In this document: positions 24,352 through 36,471 of the stretch, in pieces
Numbering within the stretch: position 1 is the stretch's first letter
How the letters are laid out: each line of letters starts with the position of its first letter
Origin: Symbiodinium natans
Lineage: Eukaryota > Sar > Dinophyceae > Suessiales > Symbiodiniaceae
NCBI GenBank assembly: GCA_905221605.1
Contig: CAJNDS010002345.1
Coordinates: 1-64,000, forward strand
Length of the DNA: 64,000 nt
Direction: 5' to 3'
Position numbers and translations under genes: made by a program
Notes under the pieces: model-generated
The model's input: only the letters and a program-made list of their open reading frames with translations
The model's database searches: none
Told to the model about the DNA's origin: nothing

Positions 24352-24555
24352 AACACCTAAATTCATGTCATGTACAGACGTAAGTGACGCAAGCCCAAAA
24401 CCCCCTAAACCCTGAACCTGGATGCATAGCCGACTCTCTCTCTCTCTGACTGACACACACACACACAGACAGAACCCTAAAACCCTAAACCCTAAACCCT
24501 AAACCCTAAACCCTAAACCCTAAACCCTAAACCCCCAGGCGCCGGCTCTTTTCTC

Positions 24556-26505
24556 CTAGGCCTTGTGCCTGTCGGTCTTGAGGGTCTGAATCTCGCCATG
24601 CATGTCCTGCAACTCAGCTCGTCCCCGGAATCCCTTTGGGGTTTGTGGCTTGTGGTTTGGGGTTTAGGGTTTAGGATTTAGGGTTCAGGGGAAGAGCAAT
24701 GTGCTGATGTCACGGGTTCTTGTCTTTTACACGCACGCTCACTACCTCCAACTTCACGGGCACTGAAGTTCCAGCTTCACCACGGTCTTGAGACGCATTT
24801 GGCGTTTCTACAAGGTGGTACGTAAGAGCTTAGGGTGCTTGAGAGCTTTTGGGTTCTTGAGGGGTTTAAAGGACTTTGGGGGTTTCGGCGTTTGGGAAGT
24901 CCGGGGTTCTGCGGCGGGACAAACCCTAATCCCCTAAACCAGGGTGTTAGGGTTTAGGGTGGAAGGGGAGGATTTGAGGGCTGATTGGCCGATCAGGGTT
25001 TGCGGTTCCTAAACCCTCCGCAAACCGCAAAAGAGGTCGTTGAGCGCAGCCTTAGAGGGCATGGAACCTCGAAAAGCCTAAAGCCCGAAGTCCCAAAACT
25101 TATAAGCCCTAAACCCTAAACCCTAAACCCTAAACCCTTCACGCTGAAGCCCGAAACCCAAACCCTAAACTAGAACCAGAAACCAACAACCTTCAACGCG
25201 AAACCGCAGGTCCTCCAGTTTGTGCTCCAGACCCTCGAGTTTTTTCTCCAAGCGCTGGATGCCGCGAAGAAGCTCCAGCTGAAAATCCTTCTGGGGCTTG
25301 AGGGTTTAAGGTCTGGGTGTTTCTTCGGGCGTAACCCCTAAACCCTACACCCTAAACCCTAAACGGGTTTAACATCGGGTCTTTCCAGGGTCCGAGAGAG
25401 GTTCCAGATTTAAAGGAGGGTTGCAGAAGTTACAAAGCCGAGAATGCATTTGAGTCTAGCGAGTCGCTAGACCCTAACCCCTAGACCCCCTAGACCCCTA
25501 GACCATAAAATCTAAACCCTAAACCCTAAACTCTAAACCCTAAGCCCTACACCCTAAACCCTCACCCTGAACGATTTTGGGGGGCGTGCTGGCCTCAACT
25601 GGGAACCTTTTGCAGGCTGTTGAGGGTTTTTTTTTGAGCTCTTGGTTTTGGAGGTTTGCGGGTTTGGGGTCCTAAACCTAAACCCTAAACCCACTAAACC
25701 CTAAACCCTAAACCCTAAACCCCGGGTAGGAGGATCCAGGATGGCATGCCGGGCAGACCTGTATCCCGCCGTCGGAAGGAGACATCTCCTCGTCCAGAGG
25801 CACGGATAGCCTGGGTCCGATCAGCCGTTGAGGTTCAGGTTTAGGGTTTAGGGTTTAGGGTTTAGGGTTTCGGGTTTACGGTTTAGGGTTTAGGGGGTGT
25901 AGGGTTCAGGGTTTAGGGCAAGTGCCCTAAACCCTTAACCCCACAACCCTGAACAACCCTGGATCCCGGCTTTGAAAAAAGCCTAGCCTTCCATGGCAGA
26001 GATGGTGACCTGGACTTGTTTGTCTAACCCGAGGGTGTTTGAAAAAAAACGGATTCGGGTTGAGGGCTAAAGATAAAGGGCCTCAATTATGAGAACGGGG
26101 TTTTGGGGGCGAGTATGGTATAACTATATGGGGACTATAAGTGCATTACTATTAGTACTTCTTCCGACCCCTATATTAGGCGAGATTCTTAGCATCCTGA
26201 TCCCAATTGTTGATTGCAACTGGGCTTGATCCCTAAACCCTAAGCCACACAAACCCTGAACCCTAAACCCTAAACCCTAAACCTAGTTTAGGGCTGTAGT
26301 GGGCACGGGTAGCCACCTGGAAACCCTCGCTTGGGCTTGCTGCAGCTTAGGCCACTCTAGGCTTGCAAGCTTCAGGGCTTCCTGAAGGGTTTATTTAGGG
26401 TTTAGGGTTTAGGGTGCCTAGGGGCTACCTGAACGGCTGAGCGCCCCAGCTTCCTTTGAAGCCTCCGCTCCTCTTCCAGTCGGAAGCCAGTGGTGATGAT
26501 ACCAG
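24556..26505 (-). CDS. Candidate coiled-coil protein gene (3' part, four exons)
   Basis: Proposed minus-strand exons 26445-26505, 25759-25810, 25213-25287 and 24556-24606 join in phase and end in TAG. The third is the strongest: 25 codons forming a heptad-like Leu/Ile pattern (ELLRGIQRLEKKLEGLEHKL). The last exon continues with EIQTLKTDRHKA. The final intron would start GA and end AG, with AGGAC repeated at both ends, as in the ankyrin gene. Exon 2 is acidic (PLDEEMSPSDGG); exon 1 is charged (LEEERRLQRKL) but its acceptor is followed by C. Introns hold CCCTAAA and TTTAGGG arrays. The 5' end is missing, so the role is unknown; coiled coils usually mediate protein assembly. Confidence 0.42.
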
Positions 26506-26516
26506 CTGGGCGGGGC

Positions 26517-26585
26517 GGTTTAGGGTTTAGGGTTTAGGGTTTAGGGTTTAGGGTTTAGGGTTTAGGGTTCAGGGTTCAGGGTTTA
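26517..26585. repeat. TTTAGGG array
   Basis: About nine TTTAGGG units with two TTCAGGG variants, directly upstream (on the minus strand) of the proposed coiled-coil exon 26445-26505. Confidence 0.95.
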
Positions 26586-26784
26586 GGATTGGCAGGGCCA
26601 GGACATTACTAGTTTAGAAGGGGTTCGAGCAACCAGACAAAAACCCACCCGCCCAGAGGGTCCCATAAATTACGAAAATATAGAGTTTCTATTTTTTATC
26701 GTACGCATCTTCTCATAAACCCTCACTTCGCACCCATTTGTGCCAAAAGCTCTCCAAAGACCCCAAAGAATACAATAAGGAAAA

Positions 26785-28085
26785 GCCCAACAGAAAAACG
26801 AGACCTCCTGAACCCTTAACATTAGACCCCAGAGGAACTTTTTGGAACCCGGGGAGGCTCCCAGAAGCTCAAGGAGGCCCCCAGAAGCTCCCCCAGGCAC
26901 CCAAACGAAACAAAACAATAAAAAACCAAGAAAAATGAAGAAAATTACAGAAATTGAGATTCCTGAACCCTTAACATTAGACCCCAGAAGAGGTTTTTGG
27001 ACCCCGGGGAGGCTCCCAGAAGCTCAAGGAGGCCCCCAGAAGCTCCCCCAGGCACCCAAACGAAACAAAACAATAAAAAACCAAGAAAAACAAAGAAAAT
27101 GACAGAAATTAAGATTCCTGAACCCTAAACATTAAACCCCAGAAGAATTTTTGGACCCCGGGGAGGCTCCCAGAAGCTCAAGGAGGCCCCCAGAAGCTCC
27201 CCCAGGCACCCAAACGAAACAAAAACGATAAAAAACCAAGAAAAATGAAGAAAATTACAGAAATTGAGATTCCTGAACCCTTAACATTAGACCCCAGAAG
27301 AGGTTTTTGGACCCTGGGGAGGCTCCCAGAAGCTCAAGGAGGCCCCCAGAAGCTCCCCCAGGCACCCACACGAACCAAAACAATAAAAAAACAAGAAAAA
27401 TGAAAAAAACTACAGAAATTGAGATTCCTGAACCCTTAACATATTAGACCCCAGAAGAGTTTTTTGGATCCGGGAGGCTCCCAGAAGCTCAAGGAGGCCC
27501 CCAGAAGCTCCCCCAAGCACCCAAACGAAACAAAAACAATAAAAAACCAAGAAAATGAAGAAAATTACAGAAATTGAGATTCCTGAACCCTTAACGTTAG
27601 ACCCCAGAAGAGGTTTTTTGGACCCTGGGGAGGCTCCCAGAAGCTCAAGGAGGCCCCCAGAAGCTCAAAACAATAAACAAACCAAGAAAAATGAAGAAAA
27701 TTACAGAAATTTACATTCCTGAACCCTTAACATTAGACCCCAGAAGAGTTTTTGCACGCCGGGAGGCTCCCAGAAGCTCACGGAGGCCCCCAGAAGCTCC
27801 CCCAGGCACCCAAACGAAACAAAAACAATAAAACACCAAGAAAAATAAAGAAAATCACAGAAATTTAGATTCCCGAACCCTTAACATTAGACCCCAGAAG
27901 AGTTTTTTGGACCCCGGGAGGCTCCCAGAAGCTCACGGAGGCCCCCAGAAGCTCCCCCAGGCACCCAAACGAAACAAAAACAATAGAAAACCAAGAAAAT
28001 GAATAAAATTACAGAAATTGAGATTCCTGAACCCTTAACATTAGACCCCAGAAGAATTTTTTGGACCCCCGGGGAGGCTCCCCAC
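26785..28085. repeat. ~156-bp satellite, about nine copies
   Basis: The unit contains ATTCCTGAACCCTTAACATT, AGACCCCAGAAGAG, GGAGGCTCCCAGAAGCTCA, CCCAGGCACCCAAACGAAAC and AATAAAAAACCAAGAAAAAT. Copies start near 26805, 26960, 27115, 27268, 27424, 27583, 27717, 27872 and 28023. The sixth copy has lost about 25 bp. The frames through it are satellite artefacts. It contains no telomere-like unit apart from CCTGAACCCTTAA, and the last copy runs into the 21-bp array. Confidence 0.95.
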
Positions 28086-28107
28086 CCCACCCTCGCACCA
28101 TACCCAT

Positions 28108-28556
28108 TTGACACAAATCGACGAAGGACTTAATCGACGAAGGGCTTGCCATATTCGACGAAGGACTTGGCTTATTCGACGAAGGACTTGGCTTATTCGA
28201 CGAAGGACTTGGCTTATTCGACGAAGGACTTGGCTTATTCGACGAAGGATTTGGCCTATTCGACGAAGGACTTGGCTTATTCGACGAAGGACTTGGCTTA
28301 TTCGACGAATGTCGGAGAGTGGCCAGGATCCGGCCCTTCGTCGAATAAGCCAAGTCCTTCGTCGAATAAGCCAAGTCCTTCGTCGAATAAGCCAAGTCCT
28401 TCGTCGAATAAGGCAAATAAGCAAGGATTGCCTTATTCGACGAAGGACTTGGCTTATTCGACGAAGGACTTGGCTTATTCGACGAAGGACTTGGCCTATT
28501 CGACGAAGGACTTGGCTTATTCGACGCAGGACTTGGCTTATTCGACGAATTCATTA
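28108..28556. repeat. 21-bp tandem array with an internal inversion (palindromic)
   Basis: Units of TTATTCGACGAAGGACTTGGC run forward at 28142-28312, are inverted at about 28336-28412, and run forward again at 28430-28553. A spacer of about 25 bp (TGTCGGAGAGTGGCCAGGATC) separates the first two arms. The 21-bp period keeps several frames open on both strands (Ser-Thr-Lys-Asp and Arg-Arg-Arg-Thr-Trp repeats), so the 127-181 codon frames are not genes. Confidence 0.95.
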
Positions 28557-28559
28557 GGG

Positions 28560-28600
28560 TTTAAATAAATAAATAAATATAAATAAATACATAAATAAAA

Positions 28601-28637
<37 letters not shown>
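28560..28637. repeat. AT-rich AAAT / AT microsatellite
   Basis: AAATAAAT units followed by about 15 AT repeats, right after the 21-bp array and just before a TTTAGGG array. Confidence 0.95.
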
Positions 28638-28638
<1 letters not shown>

Positions 28639-29304
28639 GAGAGGTTTAGGGTTTAGGGTTTAGGGTTTGGGGTTTGGGGTTTAGGGTTTAGAGTTTAGAG
28701 GTCGGAGTTTCTTGGACACCACAAAGGCCGCGCGAAATCTTACTTTCTACATTCGTTGTGCACCCTACACCCTAGTTGCTAGTTTGCTCCTGTTGTAGCT
28801 TTCAGGGTCTACTTTAAGGTTTAGGGTTTAGGGTTTACGGTTTAGGGCGGTGGGGGTGAACATAGGGTTCGAGGCCCAGCAAACACCACGCAGGTGAGCA
28901 AACCAAGGGTCCAGGGTTTGGGGTTCCCAAAACCCTAAAACCCTAAAACCCTAAAACCCTAAAACCCTACAACCCTAAACCCTAAAACCCTAAAACCCTA
29001 AACCCTAAACCCTAGATTCCTAAACCCTAAACCCTAAACCCTAAACCAGAAACCCTAGGGGTTAGGGTTGGGGGTTTGAGGGTGCTGGCCTGGCAATGCG
29101 AAGAGGCCGATTCCTGCGATCATTTGCAGGGAAAGAAGTGAACTATGAAACAGCCCGACAAATAAATTCATGAACCCACAAAATAATATAGGGGCCTCCA
29201 TAATTAGAATAGGGTTTAGGGTTTACGGTTTAGGGTTATACATTACCCCAAAACCGACAAATAGTCTAAACCCCAGCCTTGAAATCCCCAGCCCGAAACT
29301 TCTC

Positions 29305-29319
29305 CATCTCTCTCGCTCG

Positions 29320-29371
<52 letters not shown>

Positions 29372-29430
29372 GTCTCACTCAAACTCTCTCTCTCTCTCCA
29401 TCGCTCTCTCTCGCTCTCTCTCTGTCTCTC

Positions 29431-29503
<73 letters not shown>
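29305..29503. repeat. (TC)n polypyrimidine microsatellite
   Basis: Nearly 200 bp of TC repeats with scattered GCTC and TGTC interruptions. The Leu-Ser repeat frames across it are artefacts. Confidence 0.97.
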
Positions 29504-29505
<2 letters not shown>

Positions 29506-31789
29506 GCCCTAGCCCTGGAAGCCAGAAACCGGAAACCAGCCCGCTGAATTGCGATTTGGGGTCACCTGCGTAAAGGGACCGCAGTCTAACAGGGGCCAAA
29601 AACAACCTTACATGCGAGAACTGGCGCCATACACATCTGAAAGCTGAGCCTTGAAATCCTTTAGCCGTAAACCCTGAACCCCTCTAAGGCCTGAACCTCA
29701 AAAGTCAACCCTAGAACCCTAAACACACCGAAGCCTCAACGCTGAACCCCCAAACCTCAGCCCAACACCAGACCCTGATCCCTGAACCCTGAACCCTGAA
29801 CCCCGAACCCTGAACCCTGAACCCTAAACCCTAAACCCTAAACCTTAAACCCTGAGAGCCCTGGCTTGCCTAGGAAGGCCGTGATGCTTGCGACCAGCCG
29901 GCCCATGGCACTCTCAGGGTACAGGTCCCCATAGCCCACCTCAGATCTGGGCTTCGGGGAGGGCGTGGGGTTTAGGGTTCAGGGTTTAGGGCTTTAGGGT
30001 TGAGGGTTTAGGGGTTTATGGGTCGGGTTTGGGGTGTGTAGGGTTTGGAGTTTAGAGTTTGAAGGTTTTGGGCTCCGGGAGATTTCGAGGCTACTACAGT
30101 ATAATTACAAAGGGACTGTAGGGGAATATTGCTAGAAATTATTCCGGCCTCTACGGGGCCGTTCGGTCTGTAGGGGTTAGGGCTCAAGGGTCTCGGGCTC
30201 CCCCAAAAACAACCCAAGCTTTGTGAAGGGGCTATCTCCGATTAAGATCCCCTCTCAAAACCTCCCCCAAGACCCTCGAAACCCTAAACGCTCCAAACCC
30301 TAAACCCCCCAGAACCACAACCACAACCCCCCCCCCCCCAAATCCTTAAAGCAAACCCCTAAAAATCTCAAAGCTCCCTAACAACACGCCAAAACGGAAC
30401 CCTGTAGATGCCACACGGTGACAGTCGTGAGGGCCGTGGTCCCCCACCACAGGCAGTCGGCTACACTGCCTGCAGTGTCGGGTAGGGTTCGAAGGGTTTA
30501 GGGTTTAGGGTTTATGGTTTATGGGGTTTCGGGTGTCTAGGGATATACAGTTTGGGTTTCTGGGGTTTCGGGTTTGCAGGGGCTCATAGAGAGGCCAATA
30601 CAGGGCAAATATGGGGTTGACCGGGTTGAGGGCCCCCTAAACACTAAACCCTAAACCCCTGAACCCTAGACCCTGAACCCCAAACCCAATATTGGCCCTA
30701 TTTTGGCCTTTCTACGGGCCCCTAGAAACCCTAAAGCCCCGAAAAACCCAAATCTTTATCCCTAGAGAAGATTTCAGGGCTGATTGTCGAGCGGATGCTG
30801 TGTCGATGTGGCATCCCTCGCTTCTACACCGGGTTTAGGGTTTAGGGTTTAGGGTTTCGGGTTTAGGGTTTAGGGTTCAGGGTTTAGGGTCAAGAACCGG
30901 CGAAGAAAGTAATCGGGCACCATGGGGCCCTTACAGCCCTAACCCCGCTCTGATCCAGCAGAAGACCTGAAAGCCCTGAAAACCCAAAACACGTTTCCCT
31001 AAACCCAAACCCTAAACCCTAAACCCTGTAAATGTAAACCCCAAACTCCCCCAAAACCCTATAGGAGCTAGGGTTTGGGCGTCCAGCCCAACAAACTAGA
31101 AGTGTATGCAGGGATCGGGGTTTAGGATCAAGCGCCCTCAGCCCTAAGCCCTAAGCCCTAAACATATGTAGGGTTTAGGGTGCACCCGGGCAGACCCACA
31201 GGACTTTCCGTTCACGACCTCGTTCACGACCCAACCCACGCTTATGGTATACTCATAGAGGAACTATAGGGTCAGACTACTCGAAGTTATTGCGACCCCA
31301 CATAACAGCAACAATCTCAACGCTAGCAACACTACACCCTAAACCCTGTTCTCTAAAGCAGGAAACCCTGGCAAGCCATGAAAAAAGAGAGCTGACCCCC
31401 CTCTCAGCGCCGGGCCAAACTTGGGATTCGAAGGTGCCTCGACGTAGAACATGATCACCTGAGCTGCCGAAGGGGGTCTGGCGCTCAGGGGGCACAGGGG
31501 GCTTCGGGCTCGGGGTTTAGGGTTTAGGGTTTGGGGTTTAGGGTTTAGGGTTTCGCGTTTAGGGCTTAGGGTTTAGCCTGTGAGGTTTTTGGGTTTAACT
31601 ACCGGGTTTAGGGAAGTGGGAGGCTAAAGTCCACCTGGCAAGGCGTGCGCAGAAGAGCCCAAGACGTCATGCCTCTACTTCAGGGGTGGAGCTTTCTTCT
31701 GACTCCATCATGTGCATGTGCATATAGGGAAGAATCAGGGGTGGAGGGGGCCCAGGGAATCCTAAACGTGACACCCTAAGCCCCACACC

Positions 31790-31868
31790 TTGGGATGTTC
31801 CGTCTTCTACTAACAGTCCTTAATAGGGAGTAGAATGAGGGGTGTTAGTAGAAGGGGGAACATCCCAA
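31790..31868. mobile_element. Small inverted-repeat element (TTGGGATGTT family)
   Basis: Starts TTGGGATGTTCC and ends GGAACATCCCAA, with inner arms TCTTCTACTAACA and TGTTAGTAGAAG. The interior TAACAGTCCTTAATAGGGA is shared with the reverse complement of 55748-55840, which lies in the first intron of the ankyrin gene. Non-coding, about 79 bp. Confidence 0.72.
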
Positions 31869-31961
31869 CCTACATGCCCCTTTTGGTGTAAAGGGGCTGT
31901 TAAGGTCACCGGAACTCTAAAGCAAGGGAATCAGGGCCGAAGTCCTGAAACCTTAAACCCT

Positions 31962-31994
31962 AACCCCCCCCCCCCCCCAAAAAAAAAAAAAAAG
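31962..31994. repeat. C-run joined to A-run
   Basis: About 16 C followed by about 16 A. The same C-then-A arrangement occurs at 2836-2872, 35084-35116 (interrupted) and 41850-41878, and as T-then-G at 57553-57590. Confidence 0.93.
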
Positions 31995-34900
31995 GGGGGC
32001 AAGTTTTAAATAAGGGCCTAGTCTGGGTCGTAGGTCATGCCAAAGAGGCTGAACAACAGATGAGCATGGTCATGGCAATGGCGACCGCGCCGCCCAAGAG
32101 CTTCGCCTTCCAAGTAACTTACATAAACCCTAAACCCTAAATCCTAAACCCTAAATCCTAAACCCTTAACCCTAAACCCCGAAAGCCCCCTTTCACCCCT
32201 AAGCACCGAAGAAAACAGGACGCGCGAGGCCGTTTGTTCAACCCCAAAGCTCAAAATGAAACCAACGCCTTCCCTCCCATTCCTTACTCGTGGGTTTAGG
32301 GTTTAGGGTTGAGACTCGCTCTACACCCCATAAATCCCCCAACAACCCTGAGACCCCAAACCCGCTTCACCACAACCAGTCCCAGAAAGCTGCCTTGCCT
32401 AGGGCTCCCAAGCACAAAACCCTAAGCCCTAACCCCCAAACCCTAAACCCCAAACCCTTAACCCTAAACCCTCTGCTTTCACAAGCGCCCACTCTCGCTC
32501 CTAGCTTGCAGCCGGCCAGCCTCCTTGACCAGCACGGAGATCAATGGATTGCAGATTCTCCAATCCTTGTCGAGGGTTTGGGGTTTAGGGTTTAGGGTTT
32601 AGGGTTTAGGGTTCCCTACACTCTGAAGCCTAAAGCCTAAAGCCTGAGCGGTACATTCCCTAGGCTTGGGGCTTTGGGGTTCTAGGCGAACTTGTTCTGG
32701 GCTTCCTGTCCTTGCCCGCATCCAAGTTCACATTCAATTCTACTAAGCGGCCATAAACCATCAACCCTAAACCTTAAACCCTAAACCCTAAACCCTAGAC
32801 CCTAGACCCTAACCCTAAACCCTCAACCCTCAGCCCTCAACCCTCAAGCTAAACCCTGAACCCTCAACCCTAAACCTACATGACGCTTTGGTTGCTAGGC
32901 TGGTTGAGGTGTCTGGGGTTCTTGGTTCTGGAATCTGGGCACCCTTGTACCGCACCACCAACTCTGAAACCCTAAACCCGAAACCCTAAACCCTAAACCC
33001 CAACACTCTAAATTCTGAACTGCCCAGAAGGAAAGGCCATGGCCAAGCGACCCTCTCGACCCGCAGCAGGGTGAAGACTCGGAGCATACCTGGGGTTTAG
33101 GTGGACAAACATAAAGGCTACGTAAACCCTAAACCCTGAACCCTAATGTAGGTTGTTGCCACAAAGCCCCATTTGTTTGGAAGGTTCTTGGGTAGCCACA
33201 TAAGAGTAGCTTTTGGGAATTGATGGGGGGTTGTAAAATGATTTTGGGTTCGAAGGGTTTTCAGGGTTTAGGGAGGTTCAAGGCGTTCGGGCTGAACACG
33301 CTTGCTGACGGGCAAGAGCTTGGCCTTGAGGGGCTTTCAAGCCTAAGTCCTTGAACCCACAATCCTAGTCCTCTCAAGCACGCTTAACAACCTTAAACGA
33401 GGCCCTAAACCCTAAACTCTAAACCCTATAAAGGCCTAGACTCTAAACCCTATAACCTCTAAAACCCTACGCCTAAAAACCCTAAGCCTAAACTCTAAAG
33501 CCCTAACCCCTGAAACCCTATCCCCTAAAAGTCTAAACCCAAAAACCCCAAAACCCCAAAACCCCAAACCCCAAACCCCAAACCCCAAACCCTAAACCCT
33601 AAACCCCCCCCCCCCCCCCCAACAAAAAAGCCCAAATTCATCGCCCAGCAACGAAGGGCCCCGAGGCCCCGCAGCTGGTTGGAGTCAATTTGGAGGTCCT
33701 AAGGGGTCTAAAGCTTAAAGGTATGGGTTCAGGGTTCAGGGTTCAGGGTTCAGGGTTCAGGGTTTAGGGTTTAGGGTTTAGGGTTCAGGGTTTAGGGTTC
33801 AGGGTTTGGGGTTGTGTGTGTGTGTGTGTGTGTGTTTGTTTGTAACGCTTCTTTTGTGGGGGAGAGGAGAAACCGGGAGGGGGCTCTTGAGGAACTCAGG
33901 TGTCAAGGTGTTTCTGGTTTGGGGAAGCGACGGACATTAAAGCTTGAAGGCTTTGACCAGAGTTTCGCCGGGGTTGGGCCTGGCAGGTAAGGATTTGAGA
34001 GTTTGCGTCAGAGTTTTCGAAGCCCCCAAAACCCCGAAACCCCGCAAAACCCCCCAACCCCCCAAATCCCCGAAAGCCCCCCAGAACCCCCCAAACCCCG
34101 AAACACCCCCGGTGAAGTTTAGGGGTTTGAGGGTTCTGGGTTCGGTTTCGGAGCTGCTCTGACGTAATTCAAACCCCACTGAAATTTGGTCACAGTAATT
34201 ACGCTCAGAGCCCAAACCCCCTAAACCCTAAACCCTAAACCCTAAACCCTAAGCCCTAAGCCCTAAGCCCTAAGCCCTAAACCATCAACTCCAAGACCCG
34301 CAAACCCCCCCAAAACCGCCAAACCTAAAGCCCTGCGAGTAAGCTCACACTTGCTTCAGGGCTTCAAGGCTTCAGGGCTTAGGGTTTGGGATTAGGGCTT
34401 AGGGGCTTAGGGGCTTAGGCCTTTCAGGGCTTAGGGCTTCAAGTTTAGGGTAGGGTTTAGGGTTTGTAAGCTTTGCAGGGCGCCTAGACCTTCCCCATGT
34501 AAGCCCTCCATGAGCGGCAGAGCTGCGATCACCAGAGAGACCAGCGACCTTAGGGTTTAGGGGGGTTCAGGGGGGTTTGGGGGGGGGGGGGAGTAGGGTT
34601 TAGGGTTTAGGGTTTAGGGTTTAGGGTTTAGGAACCCCGGAAGCCCTAAACCCTATAAACCTCTGTCAAGCTAGCATGCCCTCAGCTTGATCGTTCGGGT
34701 GGAGGGCAGGGTTCGCGAATTCGCGCTGTGGCCTCAAGGTTCATCTGTGTGGTTTTCGGTTTTCGGGTTTAGGGTTAGGGCTCTCAGGGTTTTAAAGGGT
34801 GTACGGTTTTAGGGTTTTGGTGTTTAGGGTTTAGGGTTCGAAGTCTATCTGTAGGGTTGAGGGTTTTAGGGTTGGGTATGTTGGGCGCTTGCACTGTCCT

Positions 34901-36471
34901 CACATCTCCAGGACTTCCCACCCAGGGAACTCCACACAACCCCAAGACCCCAAAGTCTGACACTGCCCTAAACCCTAAACCCTAAACCCTAAACCCTAAA
35001 GCCCCCGTGAACCAGCAAAAACCGAACACCCTGAAAGCCGCTGAAGCCCAACAGTGGCGGCATCCTGTAAATGAACACAAGAACCCCCCCCCCCCCCTCT
35101 CCCAAAAAAAAAAAACAAACAAAAGGTCTGAACAAGACCCCAATTAAAACCCGGCAACAACCCCAAACCCCAAACCCTATACCCTGAACAAGCCGCCTCG
35201 GGAGCTGCAGTTAAAACCTGTACAGTCCTAACCCTGAAACCCTGAAACCCTGAAACCCTGAAACCCTGAAACCCTGAAACCCTGAAACCCTGAAACCCTG
35301 AAACCCTAAACCCTAAACCCCAAACCCTAAACCCTCTGAGGCTTCAGCAGAAGGTCTACCAACATCAGCGGGTGCAGCGCGGCCTTCAGCCTTACCTGAG
35401 AAAGAAAAACTGCTGCTTCACAGCCTTTGTAGGATTTAGGGTTTAGGGCAGGTCTTGAGTCCGTGTATGATTCTCGTCCCCGATGATGCAGGGTTTAGGG
35501 TTTAGGGTTTAGGGCTCAGGGTTTAGGATTTTGGGCTCAGGATCTAGGGGTTTGGGGCCTTAGCGGTCTTAGGGGTTTAGGGATCTTAGGGGTCTTAGGG
35601 GTCTAAAGGTTTCGGGCTTCAGGCTTTACAAGGGCTTACGGGTTTGATGGTCTGGGCCTTTCGGGGCTTTAAGATAGGGTTTAGGAGACAGGAATCCAGG
35701 GCGTTAAGGATTACGGGTGGTAAGGGTTTGAGGTCTACAGTTTGGGGGTTTAGAGTCTTGGGATTTAAGGGCCTTGGGTTTAGGGCTTAGGGTTGATACA
35801 GGGAGCTAGGGCTGTTATTGGCGGAGGGCTTAGGTCTAGGACAAGGAATACGAAGGCCAAATGTGATAGTCCCTGCAAAATGCGAAACTTCAAGCTCGAC
35901 TGTTTGGGTTTGAAGGTTTGGGGTTCCGGTCTGGGCTTCTTAGTTCTGTAGGTTTAGGGTGCCCCACCCCAAGACCTGAAACCTTCAACCGTAAAGTCCC
36001 AATGCGCAAGCCCTTGAAACAGAAGTCCCAACCCGACCCGAAGCCCTGAACCTCCGAAGCCTGCATCCTTCAACTTTCAACCCTTGAACCCCTAAACCCA
36101 AAAAATACCCCTAAACCCTACAGCCCCTGCCAAACCCCTAAACCGAAAACGACGAAAATACTGAACAACGACCTCAGCACTTACAAGCCCCTGAACCCCC
36201 CCGGCCCCGCTTCCGCGGGGGGGAAAGGAAATCAGAGCGTCAACGCAGCGGCGAAGCTCCGTGGAGGGTACCGAGGAGCCGCCCTGCCGCACGTGTTCTA
36301 GTTCTAGCCAAACCCTAAACCCTAAATCCTAAGCCCTAAGCCCAAGCCCTGAACCGCCTAAACCCTAAACCCTAAACCCTAAACCCTAAACCCTAAACCC
36401 TAAACCCTAAACCGGGGCTCTGGGCTTCATGGCTTATAGGGTTCAGGGCTCAGGCCTGAGGACTCCTTCTG

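Noticed and set aside
28009-28568. Frames of 127-181 codons with 7-residue periodicity on both strands
   Set aside because: They follow the 21-bp array; no start context or non-repeat domain.
29170-29547. 125-codon Leu-Ser repeat frame
   Set aside because: Translation of a (TC)n microsatellite.
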